Source of the DNA: Lentibacter sp. XHP0401
Lineage (GTDB): Bacteria > Pseudomonadota > Alphaproteobacteria > Rhodobacterales > Rhodobacteraceae
Assembly: GCF_025751535.1 (NCBI RefSeq)
Contig: NZ_JAOWLC010000004.1
Location: forward strand, 62,001-126,000
Reading direction: 5' to 3'
DNA length: 64,000 nucleotides
The notes under the pieces are model-generated. The model was given only the letters and a program-made list of their open reading frames with translations. It did not search any database and was not told the origin of the DNA. This document shows positions 51,201-60,452 of this stretch, one piece after another. How positions within the stretch are numbered: the stretch's first letter is position 1; the number at the start of each line of letters is the position of its first letter. The translations under genes and the position numbers were made by a program.

Positions 51201-52799
51201 TTAGTTGTCGAAAGTCAGCGTCGTCATCTGCGGCTGGTTCTCGGGATGTACCGCCAGGTTGATACCGTCGCGCATTGCATAGGCCAGCAGCTGGTTATGA
51301 ATGTTCAGGATCGGACGATCTTCCATAACTTGCTCCCAGATCTCGGCGATGACAGCATTGCGCGCGTCAAGGTCTGTCATTGTGGCAAGCGATTCAATCT
51401 TCGCGTCTACTTCATCGTTGGCATAGCGCGAGCCGTTGTAGCTGCCGAAGCCTTCTTCACGTGAGTGCAGCAGGAAGTTGAACACATAGGCAGAATCAAA
51501 CGTCGGAACACCCCAACCCAACAGGTAAAAATCGGTTTCCCATTTTTCGATCAGCGGGAAGTGAAGCGAGCGGGTCTGCGACACAAGGTTCGCTTCAATG
51601 CCGATACGGCCCAACATGCCGACATAGGCCTGACAGATCGCCTCGTCATTCAGGTAGCGGTCGTTCGGGCAATGCATATCAAACGAGAAACCCTCAGGAT
51701 AGATTGCTTTTACAAGCTCGGCTGCGCGCACATAATCAGGCTTGCTGTAGGCGTTCAGCTCTTCGGTCCAGCCGTTGACAAATGGCGGAAGCGGAGCTGC
51801 GGAGGGCTGCGACTGTCCACGCATGACCACTTGCTGGATGGCGTCGCGATCCAGTGCAAGCGCCAAAGCCTCGCGGATGTCCGCATGGGCAAACGGGTTG
51901 TCATCAACATTGGATGATGCCAGCTTTTCCGAGCTTACGTCGTAGGCAAAAAAGATGTTCCGGTTCTCTGGTCCCGTCACGACATGCACACCGTCTGTCT
52001 GTTCAAGACGTTGGATGTCCTGCACCGGCACGTCCTGCACCACATCAACTTCGCCAGACAGCAAAGCAGCAACGCGTGTCGCGGCTTCGGCAATCGGAGT
52101 GTAGATAATTTCGGTAACTTGTGGCGCCTCGGCCCAGTGGTTCTCGTTGTAGGCCATCACCGTGCGAACTTCGGGGTCGCGCGAAACAAGAGTGTAAGGG
52201 CCGGTGCCGTTGGCATTGCGCACAGCGTGGTTTTCCTCACCTGCGGCAAAGTTTTGCGGTGCGACAACGTCATTGGCTTCCGCCCAGCCGCTGTCCATGA
52301 TGAAAAAGTTGGTCAGATTCTGCACATAAAGCGGCGATGGGCCTTCCATCTGGACATGCACAGTGTAGTCGTCAACGGCTGTTGCGCCGGTTACGGCAGT
52401 GTGCAGCGCGCGGAAGCCCGAGCTCTCGTGGCGCACCCGATCAAAGGAAAAGACCACATCTTCGGCGGTCAGCGCGCTACCATCGTGAAAAGTCACGCCC
52501 TCACGCAGTTTGATAACCCAGATTGTAGGGTCATCGGGGTGAATATTCCATTCAGTCGCCAGACGCGGCTCAAGAGAGCCGTCGGTCCCACGGCGCACCA
52601 GCGATTCATACATGTGGTGGAGAACGGCCAATGTCGGGCCCTCGTTCTGGCTATGCGGATCCAGTGTCAGCGCATCGGCGACACGGGCCCAGCGAATAGT
52701 CTCGGCGCTGGCACTGCCGGCGAATATTGCCAAGGCAAGTGCAGAGGTGGCGAGCTTGGTGGCCATTCCCGATTTTTTAAGTGGTGCGAGTAGGGTCAT
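51201..52799 (-). CDS. Oligopeptide/dipeptide-type ABC transporter substrate-binding protein (DppA-like)
   Basis: Periplasmic binding protein of 532 residues (SBP_bac_5 family). The ATG at 52799 has GGGAGACG upstream. The signal peptide runs through SALALAIFAGSASA, and the mature part starts ETIRWARVADALTLDPHSQ. VTFHDGSALTAEDVVFSFDR near residue 105 and WGVPTFDSAYVFNFLLHS near 415 are family motifs. It could bind peptides, but family members also bind other solutes; next to a CoA-ligase operon a non-peptide acid is possible. First gene of the importer operon. Confidence 0.91.
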   Translation of the reverse strand: MTLLAPLKKSGMATKLATSALALAIFAGSASAETIRWARVADALTLDPHSQNEGPTLAVLHHMYESLVRRGTDGSLEPRLATEWNIHPDDPTIWVIKLREGVTFHDGSALTAEDVVFSFDRVRHESSGFRALHTAVTGATAVDDYTVHVQMEGPSPLYVQNLTNFFIMDSGWAEANDVVAPQNFAAGEENHAVRNANGTGPYTLVSRDPEVRTVMAYNENHWAEAPQVTEIIYTPIAEAATRVAALLSGEVDVVQDVPVQDIQRLEQTDGVHVVTGPENRNIFFAYDVSSEKLASSNVDDNPFAHADIREALALALDRDAIQQVVMRGQSQPSAAPLPPFVNGWTEELNAYSKPDYVRAAELVKAIYPEGFSFDMHCPNDRYLNDEAICQAYVGMLGRIGIEANLVSQTRSLHFPLIEKWETDFYLLGWGVPTFDSAYVFNFLLHSREEGFGSYNGSRYANDEVDAKIESLATMTDLDARNAVIAEIWEQVMEDRPILNIHNQLLAYAMRDGINLAVHPENQPQMTTLTFDN

Positions 52800-53206
52800 T
52801 GTTCGTCTCCCGGTTGTTTTCCGACTTTCAAGCACGCCCACCAAATAGGAGGCCCAAAGTCCTCTAACGATACTATTGACTGCCGGTTTGGCAGCAAGCC
52901 CTTTTTTTACGCAATAAAATAATTACCGTAGCATGTTGTTAAATATATAGATTATACATTCTGGCGCCTAATTTTTGATCACGATAATCATGCCGTAGCA
53001 TTCCCGAATTGGCGGCTCCGATATGTATCCGGCGCCGGTTGAGGTGTTTATGCGCCGCGCGCGTCATTCAGTGTTGCCAGATCACCTCATAGAGCCGAAC
53101 AAAAAATCGAGCCTGCCCGAAACCCGCAGAACTGCCGCTTTGGATTGATAGGGGCGAGGGAAAGTGTCATAACTAAAGCATAGATTCTGAACGAACGGGT
53201 TCACTT
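52800..53206. other. Divergent intergenic region between the dppA-like gene and pcm
   Basis: No gene in 407 bp. The middle (52900-52960) is AT-rich. ATTATA at 52951-52956 reads TATAAT on the minus strand and could be a -10 element for the importer operon, about 150 bp upstream of its start, but no good -35 is seen. The part nearer pcm shows nothing I can name. Confidence 0.35.
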
Positions 53207-53860
53207 ATGACAGATTTTATCGCTCGCCGTCGCATGATGGTAGACAATCAGGTGCGTCCTTCGGATGTAACAAAATTTCCGATCATCGAAGCTATGCTGA
53301 GTGTGGAGCGTGAAAACTTTGTTCCGCAATCGCTCCGCGAAGCAGCGTATCTGGGGGAAAACCTCACGCTTGCGCAAGGTCGTGTGCTGCTTGAGCCGCG
53401 CACGCTGGCCAAGATGCTGGACGCGCTTGATATCACAGGAAACGAGCTTGTGCTCGATCTGGGTTGTGGCATGGGCTATTCGTCAGCTGTGATCGCGCGG
53501 ATGGCCGAGGCCGTGATTGCTGTAGAGGAAGACGAGGCACTGGCGCGGGAAGCCGAAACGCTACTGGCCGAGGCAGGTGCGGTAAATGCTGTCGTTGAGC
53601 AGGGGCCGATTGCCGCAGGTGCTCCGCAGCATGGCCCATATGATGTGATCACCATTGAGGGTGCCGTTGAAACTGTGCCACAAGCCATTCTGGATCAGCT
53701 CAAAGAGGGGGGCCGCATGGTCGCTATCTTTGCGGAAGGCAAGCTTGGAACTGTGCGCATCGGCCATAAAATCAACGGACAGATGAGCTGGCGCTTTTCG
53801 TTTAACGCGGGCGCACCCGTTTTGGCCGGTTTCGAGAAGGCAGAGGCATTTTGCCTTTAA
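53207..53860 (+). CDS. Protein-L-isoaspartate O-methyltransferase family protein
   Basis: SAM-dependent methyltransferase of 217 residues. [10 protein letters not shown] near the N-terminus and the SAM-binding [15 protein letters not shown] near residue 80 are conserved, with AVEEDEALA as the acidic motif. It belongs to the PCMT family that repairs isoaspartyl residues, though this alphaproteobacterial branch, found next to tolC, is not proven to do so. tolC follows after 46 bp and both are probably co-transcribed. Confidence 0.87.
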   Translation: MTDFIARRRMMVDNQVRPSDVTKFPIIEAMLSVERENFVPQSLREAAYLGENLTLAQGRVLLEPRTLAKMLDALDITGNELVLDLGCGMGYSSAVIARMAEAVIAVEEDEALAREAETLLAEAGAVNAVVEQGPIAAGAPQHGPYDVITIEGAVETVPQAILDQLKEGGRMVAIFAEGKLGTVRIGHKINGQMSWRFSFNAGAPVLAGFEKAEAFCL

Positions 53861-53906
53861 GGCCAGCCGTTTGGTTGGAATGAAATAAATATTGGAGGCG
53901 GCTCTT

Positions 53907-55316
53907 ATGCGGCTTGGCTATACGATGAAATCAGTGCGGAATGCGGCAGTTGCCGTGTCTGCAGTGGCACTGTTGGCAATGCCCGCGGCCAAGGCCCATG
54001 CGGAAACCCTCGCGGATGCAATGGTTGGCGCTTACAAGCACAGTGGCCTTATGGACAAAAACCGTGCTCTCTTGCGCGCCGCTGATGAAGACGTGGCTGC
54101 GGCCATGGCCGCGCTGCGCCCGATTGTGGCGTGGAGCAGCACGTTGGGCTATAGTTATTCGGCAAATCAAACGGTTACCACTGAAACTGTTGGCAGCACA
54201 ATCGGGCTGGTCGCGGAGCTGATGCTCTACGATGGTGGCGCAAGCAAGCTGAACATCGAGATCGCCAAGGAAACCGTTCTGGCCACCCGCGAAACACTTG
54301 TATCTGTGGAGCAGCAGGTGTTGCTGTCCGCAGTCAACGCATTCTTTGACGTTCGCCGCGCGAACGAGTTTGTCCAGTTGCGCCGGAACAACCTGCGTGT
54401 GATCAACGAAGAACTACGCGCTGCGCGTGACCGCTTTGAAGTGGGTGAAGTGACGCGCACAGATGTGTCGCTCGCAGAGGCCCGCCTTGCTGCAGCACGC
54501 GCCGAGCTTGCCTCTGCCCAAGGTGATCTGGCGCGCGGCGTTGAGGCCTACCGCGCCGCTGTCGGCCGCAAACCCGGTAATCTTGTTAAACCCGGTATCA
54601 TCAGAACACCGGCCAACACGCTGGACGCCGCAAAAGGTATCGCACTCAGAACCCACCCCGATCTCAAGAGAGTGCAGCACCAGGTCAGCGCTGCCGAGCT
54701 TGGTATTATGGTCGCCGAGGCTGCGAAGCGTCCCACTGTCACGCTCTCGGGCCGTCTCGGGGTCTCCGAATATTTTAATTCTACAACCGATGGTCGCTCC
54801 GCCAGCCTTGGTCTTGAGGCCAACCAGCCTATTTATCAGGGCGGCCGCCTCAGCGCTCTGGAGCGTAAGTCGCGCTCCCAGCGTGATGCCGTGCGTGGTG
54901 ATTTGCACGTTGCGCGCCAATCGATCGCGCAGAATGTCGGCAACGCCTGGGCATTGCTCGAGGTCTCCCGCGCAACGGTTGTTGCAAGTACCCAGCAAGT
55001 GCGCGCCTCGGAGATTGCCTTCCGTGGTGTGCGTGAAGAAGCCACGCTCGGTGCCCGGACAACGCTTGATGTGCTCGATGCCGAACAGGAACTACTCAAC
55101 GCGCGCGTGACACTGCTGTCTGCCCAGATTGACGAGGTTTTGTCAGGCTACACGCTTCTCGCATCCATGGGGCTGCTCACGGCGGAACGGCTCAATCTCA
55201 ACGTGCCAAGCTATGATCCGGCGGCCTATTACAACCTTGTAAAAACAGCGCCGACGAATATGTCCAAACAAGGCCGGCAGCTTGACCGTGTGCTTAAATC
55301 CCTCGGGAAAGAGTAA
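53907..55316 (+). CDS. tolC: TolC-family outer membrane efflux protein
   Basis: Outer-membrane channel protein of 469 residues. The ATG at 53907 has GGAGG 8 nt upstream; the frame could begin earlier at a TTG but this is unlikely. The signal peptide ends at AKAHA. The body has the two OEP repeats: SVEQQVLLSAVNAFFDVRRA near residue 140 and the later QNVGNAWALLEVSRATVVAS near 345, with the TTLDVLDAEQELLNARV motif near 385. It forms the exit duct for type I secretion or drug efflux. Upstream gene is pcm-like. Confidence 0.9.
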   Translation: MRLGYTMKSVRNAAVAVSAVALLAMPAAKAHAETLADAMVGAYKHSGLMDKNRALLRAADEDVAAAMAALRPIVAWSSTLGYSYSANQTVTTETVGSTIGLVAELMLYDGGASKLNIEIAKETVLATRETLVSVEQQVLLSAVNAFFDVRRANEFVQLRRNNLRVINEELRAARDRFEVGEVTRTDVSLAEARLAAARAELASAQGDLARGVEAYRAAVGRKPGNLVKPGIIRTPANTLDAAKGIALRTHPDLKRVQHQVSAAELGIMVAEAAKRPTVTLSGRLGVSEYFNSTTDGRSASLGLEANQPIYQGGRLSALERKSRSQRDAVRGDLHVARQSIAQNVGNAWALLEVSRATVVASTQQVRASEIAFRGVREEATLGARTTLDVLDAEQELLNARVTLLSAQIDEVLSGYTLLASMGLLTAERLNLNVPSYDPAAYYNLVKTAPTNMSKQGRQLDRVLKSLGKE

Positions 55317-55388
55317 AGTCGTTCATATCTGTTGTGAGAATCCCGCCTCCGCGCTACACTGGGCGTGAGGCAAGAGTGGTATAATAAG

Positions 55389-56255
55389 ATGTCAGATCCC
55401 GTAACAAACGTGGAAATCGAAGACGTATTGTCGTCGATCCGTCGGCTTGTATCTGAAAGCGGCGGCACAAAAACCGAAGTGCAGAAGGCGTCTCCTGCTG
55501 CCGAAAGGCTTGCGTATTCATCTGCGAAAGTTGCCCCCGCGGCCAAGCCCGCGTCGGCCTCCGAGGCAGAATCGCTTGATAAGCTTGTGCTTACGCCCGC
55601 TCTGCGTGTCGTTGATGCGCCTGGTCAAAAGACAGAGCAAGCGGGGCCCCAGGATGTAGAGTTCCGGCACGACACAACCGGAGACTCCGAAGTTCGGCAA
55701 GACGCAGAAACTGCGGAATCGCCTGCTGAAGAGCAGGGCGCGCAGGCTGAAGAGGCAAACGCCGAGGATGCTCTCACCGAGGATACCATTTCTTTTGAAG
55801 AGACAGCATCCGCCTCTGGCGAGGCCGCGCCCGAAGGAGCCGCTGCCGCAACAGATGCAGGCGAAAGCCTGAAAGATCGCATCCAGCAGCTTGAAGCAGC
55901 CGTTTCAACGCAGGAAGGCGAGTGGGAAGAAGAGGAAACCGGCGAAGCTCTGGCTTGGGAAGATCACAGCACAGAGCCTGATGTCGCGCCTGAACCCTTC
56001 GTCACATCCGATACTCACCGTGCTGAAGCGCCTGCAGAAGATGCAGAGTATACCGAAGAAGATGAAAGCGAAGACGGCTTCAACTTTATGGCAGGCGATG
56101 AGACCTTGCTCGATGAAGACGCGCTGCGTGAAATGGTGGCTGACATCGTGCGCCAGGAGCTTCAAGGCGCTTTGGGCGAGCGGATCACCCGCAATGTGCG
56201 CAAGCTTGTCCGCCGCGAAATTCAGCGCGCACTTATGGCGCAAGAGTTTGAATAA
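55389..56255 (+). CDS. PopZ-like (DUF2497) protein with acidic middle
   Basis: Protein of 288 residues from the ATG at 55389. The N-terminal VEIEDVLSSIRRLVSE matches the first helix of DUF2497/PopZ proteins, and the C-terminal LREMVADIVRQELQG with VRKLVRREIQRALM resembles the oligomerisation helices. The centre (~residues 75-230) is disordered and very rich in Glu, Ala and Asp. In Caulobacter PopZ forms a polar matrix that anchors the chromosome origin. A similar polar organiser is plausible here. The stop is 1 bp from the end of the opposing cobQ. Confidence 0.75.
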   Translation: MSDPVTNVEIEDVLSSIRRLVSESGGTKTEVQKASPAAERLAYSSAKVAPAAKPASASEAESLDKLVLTPALRVVDAPGQKTEQAGPQDVEFRHDTTGDSEVRQDAETAESPAEEQGAQAEEANAEDALTEDTISFEETASASGEAAPEGAAAATDAGESLKDRIQQLEAAVSTQEGEWEEEETGEALAWEDHSTEPDVAPEPFVTSDTHRAEAPAEDAEYTEEDESEDGFNFMAGDETLLDEDALREMVADIVRQELQGALGERITRNVRKLVRREIQRALMAQEFE

Positions 56256-56256
56256 C

Positions 56257-57705
56257 TCAGGCTTTCGCAGCGATTTCTAAAATATGGTCTATGTCCAGAT
56301 GTGCCTCCAAATGCGCGGCCAGCGCATCCAGAACAGCGTCGACATCTGCATCATAACTCAGCGTCGAGTTTGCCCCGAAGCCGCGCAGGAATTCCGCGCG
56401 GTAGGCGTCTGATGTGAACATCCCGTGCAAATAGCACCCTCTGATCCGCCCGTTGGCACTCTGCGCGCCATGGGTCGCGCCTTCAACCTCAAGCCAGCCG
56501 CGTGCACAGTCGGCTCCCGTGGTTTCGCCAAGGTGGATCTCGTAGCCGCTGATCGGCGCGCCACTTTCAGGCTCTAGAGCCTGCGTCAGCGTCACGCGCT
56601 TTTCGGGTTTCATGATTGTCTGCACGTCAAGCAAGCCCAACCCTTCAACCTCGCAGGCGGCCCCCTCAATCCCGTCTGGGTCACCAATCCGCGTGCCAAG
56701 CATCTGAAACCCCGCGCAAATGCCCAGCACATGCCCGCCACGGCGGATATGCGCGGCAAGGTCGATATCCCACCCCTGCAAGCGCAAAAAGCCAAGGTCC
56801 GCGATGGTCGATTTGCTCCCCGGCAAGATCACAAGCGCAGCATCCGCAGGCAGCGTCTGCCCGGGCGGAACCATCACAAGGTTCACATCAGGTTCCGAAG
56901 CCAGTGGGTCGAAATCATCAAAGTTCGCAATCCGCGAAAGCAGCGGCACAGCGATTTTGAGTGTTCCGCCCGTGTCGGCCGTCAACTCGGGGGCGTCTTC
57001 TGCAGGCAAGCGGCAGGCGTCGAAAAACCATGGGACAACTCCCATCGAGGGCCAGCCCGTGTGCACTTCGATTGCCCTCAACCCGTCATCAAACAGGCTT
57101 ACATCGCCGCGAAACTTGTTGATGATAAACGCCTTGATATGGGCTGCGTCCTCGGCCGGCAGCACAGCCTGTGTTCCCACAATCTGTGCAATCACCCCGC
57201 CTTTGTTGATATCACCCGTCAAGATCACAGGCACACCCGCCGCCTCGGCAAAGCCCATATTGGCGATGTCACCGGCCCGCAGATTTATCTCGGCTGGGCT
57301 GCCGGCCCCTTCGATGATCACAAGGTCATAGGCTTCCTTGAGTCGTGTGAAGCTTTCCAGCACAGGCCCCATGAGGCTCTGCTTGCGCTTGCCAAAGTCG
57401 CGGGCCGCTTGCGTGCCCACGCGCTTGCCCTGCACAATCACTTGCGCGCCGGTCTCGCTTTCGGGTTTGAGCAGCACAGGGTTCATATCCGTATGCGGCG
57501 GCACGCGGCAGGCCAGCGCCTGAAGCGCCTGCGCGCGGCCAATCTCGCCGCCATCCGCCGTGACGGCTGCGTTGTTGGACATATTCTGTGGCTTGAAGGG
57601 CGCCACGCGCAATCCACGATTCACGGCCGCACGGCACAGCCCCGCCACCAGAAGCGACTTTCCCACATCAGAGCCGATGCCCTGTATCATCACAACGTTT
57701 GCCAT
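56257..57705 (-). CDS. cobQ: Cobyric acid synthase CobQ
   Basis: Enzyme of 482 residues that amidates side chains b, d, e and g of adenosylcobyrinic acid a,c-diamide in B12 synthesis. The N-terminal dethiobiotin-synthetase-like domain starts [20 protein letters not shown] with a P-loop, and [22 protein letters not shown] is diagnostic. The C-terminal class I glutaminase shows [12 protein letters not shown] and the catalytic Cys in [10 protein letters not shown]; His lies in CYLHGMF. ATG at 57705 is the best start. Other cob genes are not in the window. Confidence 0.94.
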   Translation of the reverse strand: MANVVMIQGIGSDVGKSLLVAGLCRAAVNRGLRVAPFKPQNMSNNAAVTADGGEIGRAQALQALACRVPPHTDMNPVLLKPESETGAQVIVQGKRVGTQAARDFGKRKQSLMGPVLESFTRLKEAYDLVIIEGAGSPAEINLRAGDIANMGFAEAAGVPVILTGDINKGGVIAQIVGTQAVLPAEDAAHIKAFIINKFRGDVSLFDDGLRAIEVHTGWPSMGVVPWFFDACRLPAEDAPELTADTGGTLKIAVPLLSRIANFDDFDPLASEPDVNLVMVPPGQTLPADAALVILPGSKSTIADLGFLRLQGWDIDLAAHIRRGGHVLGICAGFQMLGTRIGDPDGIEGAACEVEGLGLLDVQTIMKPEKRVTLTQALEPESGAPISGYEIHLGETTGADCARGWLEVEGATHGAQSANGRIRGCYLHGMFTSDAYRAEFLRGFGANSTLSYDADVDAVLDALAAHLEAHLDIDHILEIAAKA

Positions 57706-57733
57706 GCTCACGCTTTCACTGAAACCCGGACAC

Positions 57734-57758
57734 AAAAAAGGCCCCCGAGGGAGGGCCG
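57734..57758 (-). terminator. Rho-independent terminator of the DUF6280-type gene
   Basis: On the minus strand GGCCC-N8-GGGCC style arms (57740-57744 with 57753-57757) form a GC-rich hairpin followed by six T residues (AAAAAA at 57734-57739 on the plus strand). It lies 28 bp after the stop of the gene ending at 57786 and upstream of cobQ. Confidence 0.8.
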
Positions 57759-57785
57759 ATTTTGCAAAATAGTGCGTGTCGTTGC

Positions 57786-58106
57786 TTAGGCAGCTTCGGC
57801 CTGAGCAGCAGCATTACGGCGTTCGCTTTCTTCGCGAGACAGCGCAACAGAGGTGCGAACCCCTTTGGAGACAAAGTCCATCAGCCCCGAAACGACACGT
57901 TCGTTCGGGTCAATCCCTGCACAAGACAACACTTCACGCCCGTCGCGTGAGCGCGCCCAGCGAGCGATTTGCTCGGGACCGTTTCCATACTTCTTGTCAT
58001 CGGCGATAGCATCGTCGAGGGCAGCCAGTACCACGGCTGCAAATAGTTTACGTGCACGGTTGCCTTGCTCGTTATTGAAGGCCGTGCCGTCAACGAAATC
58101 TCTCAT
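57786..58106 (-). CDS. DUF6280-type conserved protein
   Basis: Protein of 106 residues from the ATG at 58106, preceded by AAAGGA; a longer upstream frame crosses the promoter region and is rejected. The product is helical and charged ([40 protein letters not shown]) with no membrane segment. I recall it as a conserved Rhodobacterales protein of unknown function, DUF6280. It is divergent from efp with a 219-bp gap and ends in a strong terminator. Confidence 0.75.
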   Translation of the reverse strand: MRDFVDGTAFNNEQGNRARKLFAAVVLAALDDAIADDKKYGNGPEQIARWARSRDGREVLSCAGIDPNERVVSGLMDFVSKGVRTSVALSREESERRNAAAQAEAA

Positions 58107-58325
58107 GATTCGTCCTTTGTTTTTTGCTCTTGTCTTTTTCGGCGTGAGGCTGGTTATGACTGGTTTAATCCGATTCGGATAGATCAGATTTGCATAGCTA
58201 TGTTGCAATTTGTGCATATCTTTCTGCAAATGCAGCACAGTATCTGGTTTTCTTGCCAAGGGGCCTCCCCCAAGATATAGGTGCGGTCTGTATCCGATCA
58301 ACCTTATTGCCACGGTTTTGCCATA

Positions 58326-58889
58326 ATGCCTAAAATCAACGGAAACGAAATTCGCCCCGGAAATGTTCTGGAGCACAACGGCGGCCTCTGGGCTGCTGTC
58401 AAAGTCGATCACGTGAAGCCCGGAAAGGGCGGAGCCTTCGCTCAAGTCGAGATGAAGAACCTTCGTAACGGATCAAAGCTTAACGAACGGTTCAGAAGCG
58501 CCGATAAAGTCGAGCGTGTGCGCCTTGAGCAAAAAGACATGCAGTTCCTCTACGAGGATTCTGGCCAGCTCATTTTTATGGACACCGAAACTTACGATCA
58601 GGTCCAGCTTGATGCAGAAATTCTGGGCGAGCGCCGCCCCTTTCTGCAAGACGGCATGACCATCTTTGTAGAGTTCCACGACAGCGAGGCGCTCAACGCG
58701 ACGTTGCCGCAGAAGGTCACCTGTGTGATTGCCGAGACAGAGCCGGTGGTCAAAGGCCAGACAGCCGCCAACAGCTTCAAGCCCGCCATTCTGGACAACG
58801 GCGTGAAGGTCATGGTTCCGCCCTTCGTCGGTCAGGACGAGGCGATCATCGTAAACACCGAAACAATGGAATATTCCGAGCGCGCCTGA
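58326..58889 (+). CDS. efp: Translation elongation factor P
   Basis: Ribosome-binding factor of 187 residues that relieves stalling at polyproline. Three OB-type domains are expected; Lys34 in KPGKGGAF is the residue modified in many bacteria, so lysylation by EpmA is possible but not shown. Conserved [12 protein letters not shown] and [19 protein letters not shown] are visible. The ATG at 58326 is chosen over a longer frame. A strong terminator shared with the opposing ygfZ-like gene follows. Confidence 0.96.
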   Translation: MPKINGNEIRPGNVLEHNGGLWAAVKVDHVKPGKGGAFAQVEMKNLRNGSKLNERFRSADKVERVRLEQKDMQFLYEDSGQLIFMDTETYDQVQLDAEILGERRPFLQDGMTIFVEFHDSEALNATLPQKVTCVIAETEPVVKGQTAANSFKPAILDNGVKVMVPPFVGQDEAIIVNTETMEYSERA

Positions 58890-58909
58890 AGCCGTTCAGC
58901 CAGAGTTTG

Positions 58910-58940
58910 AAAAGCCCCTGCCAAAAGCGCGGGGGCTTTT
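58910..58940. terminator. Bidirectional terminator between efp and the ygfZ-like gene
   Basis: AAAAGCCCC (58910-58918) pairs with GGGGCTTTT (58932-58940), a 9-bp stem with 13-nt loop and T/A tails in both directions. It separates two convergent genes whose stops are 57 bp apart. Confidence 0.85.
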
Positions 58941-58945
58941 GTGTT

Positions 58946-59686
58946 TCAGTCAAGCCTCTCAAAGCGCAGGGCTTGCCCTTCGGCCTCAAGGCCCGCCTCG
59001 GCCCGATCAAACCGCAAATACGCTAGCGCCGCGTTGCCCGCCACGCTCAGCACCGTGCCCGCTGCTTTGCCATCCGCCGTAATCTGCGCGCCCTCGCGCA
59101 ATGGTCCGTCGGCAACCACTCGCGCCAGCCCTTTGCGCAGCTCGGTCTTATGCTTCATCCGCGCGGTTACTTCCTGGCCCACATAACAGCCTTTTTTGAA
59201 GTCCACGCCATGCAGCCGCTCAAATCCCATCTCGAGGATAAATGTATCAGAGGTCAGCTCCGCTCCCGTCTCGGGAATTCCGTGCACAATACGCAGGCTT
59301 ATCCAGTCGGTCGTGTCCTCGGCCTGCGGCTCGTCGCGATAGTCCCGCCAGCCAAGCGCCGCATGGCGCGGGTCGGAAAAGGCACCCTCGGGTCGTTTGC
59401 CCAAGCCACGGTGTAAATGCAGCCCAGAAGGCTCGATCTTCACCTTGGAGCGCAGTTTGTACATGGTCAGCCGTTGGCTCAGCATCGCCGCAAGGCTCGC
59501 GTCCACATCCAGCAAAATCGCCTCGCCATGCGGCACCAGAAAGAAATCCGCAATGTATTTGCCCTGTGGCGTCAGCATGGCGGTATAAACCAACCCGTCT
59601 TTCAGCTGCATCACATCGTTGGTCACAAGACCCTGCAAAAAATGCTCACGGTCTTCCCCCGTGATCATCAGTATTTCCCGGCTCAT
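58946..59686 (-). CDS. ygfZ: Folate-binding protein YgfZ-like (GcvT-related)
   Basis: Protein of 246 residues related to the glycine-cleavage T protein, used in maturation of some Fe-S enzymes. The signature FKKGCYVGQEVTARMKHK near residue 165 (K-G-C-Y-x-G-Q-E) is diagnostic. The N-terminal ITGEDREHFLQGLVTND is also conserved. The ATG at 59686 is chosen; a frame reaching 60079 crosses the neighbouring gene and is rejected. It is divergent from the glycosyltransferase at 59754. Confidence 0.9.
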   Translation of the reverse strand: MSREILMITGEDREHFLQGLVTNDVMQLKDGLVYTAMLTPQGKYIADFFLVPHGEAILLDVDASLAAMLSQRLTMYKLRSKVKIEPSGLHLHRGLGKRPEGAFSDPRHAALGWRDYRDEPQAEDTTDWISLRIVHGIPETGAELTSDTFILEMGFERLHGVDFKKGCYVGQEVTARMKHKTELRKGLARVVADGPLREGAQITADGKAAGTVLSVAGNAALAYLRFDRAEAGLEAEGQALRFERLD

Positions 59687-59753
59687 CACGGCTCTCCCAT
59701 TCGCGTTACCTTCGTAATATAGAGTAGGTGTAGCCGAACAAAAGGGGCAGTCG

Positions 59754-60452
59754 ATGCGCGCGCCGGTCTCAGTCATCATTCCAACGCTCAATGCGGCCGA
59801 TGGCCTGCCCGCGGCGCTCGGCAGTTTGGGCGAGGGGCTGGAAGCGGGCCTCATCCGCGAGCTGATCATTGCAGACGGCGGCTCGCAGGATGCTACCCGC
59901 ACGATAGCCGAAGCCGCAGGCGCCGACTGGCTCACAGGGCCGGCAGGGCGCGGCGTGCAAATTGCACAGGGCATTGCGGCCGCCAAGGGGGCGTGGCTGC
60001 TCGTTTTGCACGCCGATACGGTGTTGGAGGCGGGCTGGTCGCGGCCCGTTCTTTCGCATATCGCAAACGCCCCCGACAAAGCTGGCTATGGCCGGCTTGC
60101 CTTCGCCACACGCGGCTTTGCGCCGCGCTTTGTGGCGGGCTGGGCGAATCTGCGTGCGCGTTTCCTTGGCCTGCCGTATGGCGATCAGGCGTTGCTCATC
60201 TCGGCGGAATTACTCGCAAATACAGGCGGCTACCCGAGTTTGCCGCTGATGGAGGATGTCGCCCTTGCACGCGCCCTTAAGGGAAAGCTCGTGCCGCTCG
60301 GGCTTACTGCCCTGACAGACGCGAGAAAATACGAGAAATCAGGCTGGATGCGCCGCGGTTCGCGGAACCTCTGGCTGCTCTTGCGCTACTTCCTCGGCGC
60401 AGACCCTGCCGCTCTAGCGCGGCTTTATCGGCAGTCTGACCGCTCGTCTTGA
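59754..60452 (+). CDS. TIGR04283-type glycosyltransferase
   Basis: GT2-fold enzyme of 232 residues. VSVIIPTLNAADGLPAAL starts the nucleotide-binding strand, IIADGGSQDAT and LLVLHADT supply the usual acidic motifs, and GDQALLIS plus PLMEDVALARAL follow. It matches the family that includes arsenosugar-biosynthesis-type glycosyltransferases; arsenic genes are absent here, so the name is only a family label. Its last 149 bp are antisense to the 3' end of the ABC exporter gene. Confidence 0.82.
   Translation: MRAPVSVIIPTLNAADGLPAALGSLGEGLEAGLIRELIIADGGSQDATRTIAEAAGADWLTGPAGRGVQIAQGIAAAKGAWLLVLHADTVLEAGWSRPVLSHIANAPDKAGYGRLAFATRGFAPRFVAGWANLRARFLGLPYGDQALLISAELLANTGGYPSLPLMEDVALARALKGKLVPLGLTALTDARKYEKSGWMRRGSRNLWLLLRYFLGADPAALARLYRQSDRSS

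Noticed and set aside
56731-57789. 352-codon plus-strand frame
   Set aside because: It lies opposite cobQ, which has intact P-loop and glutaminase motifs.
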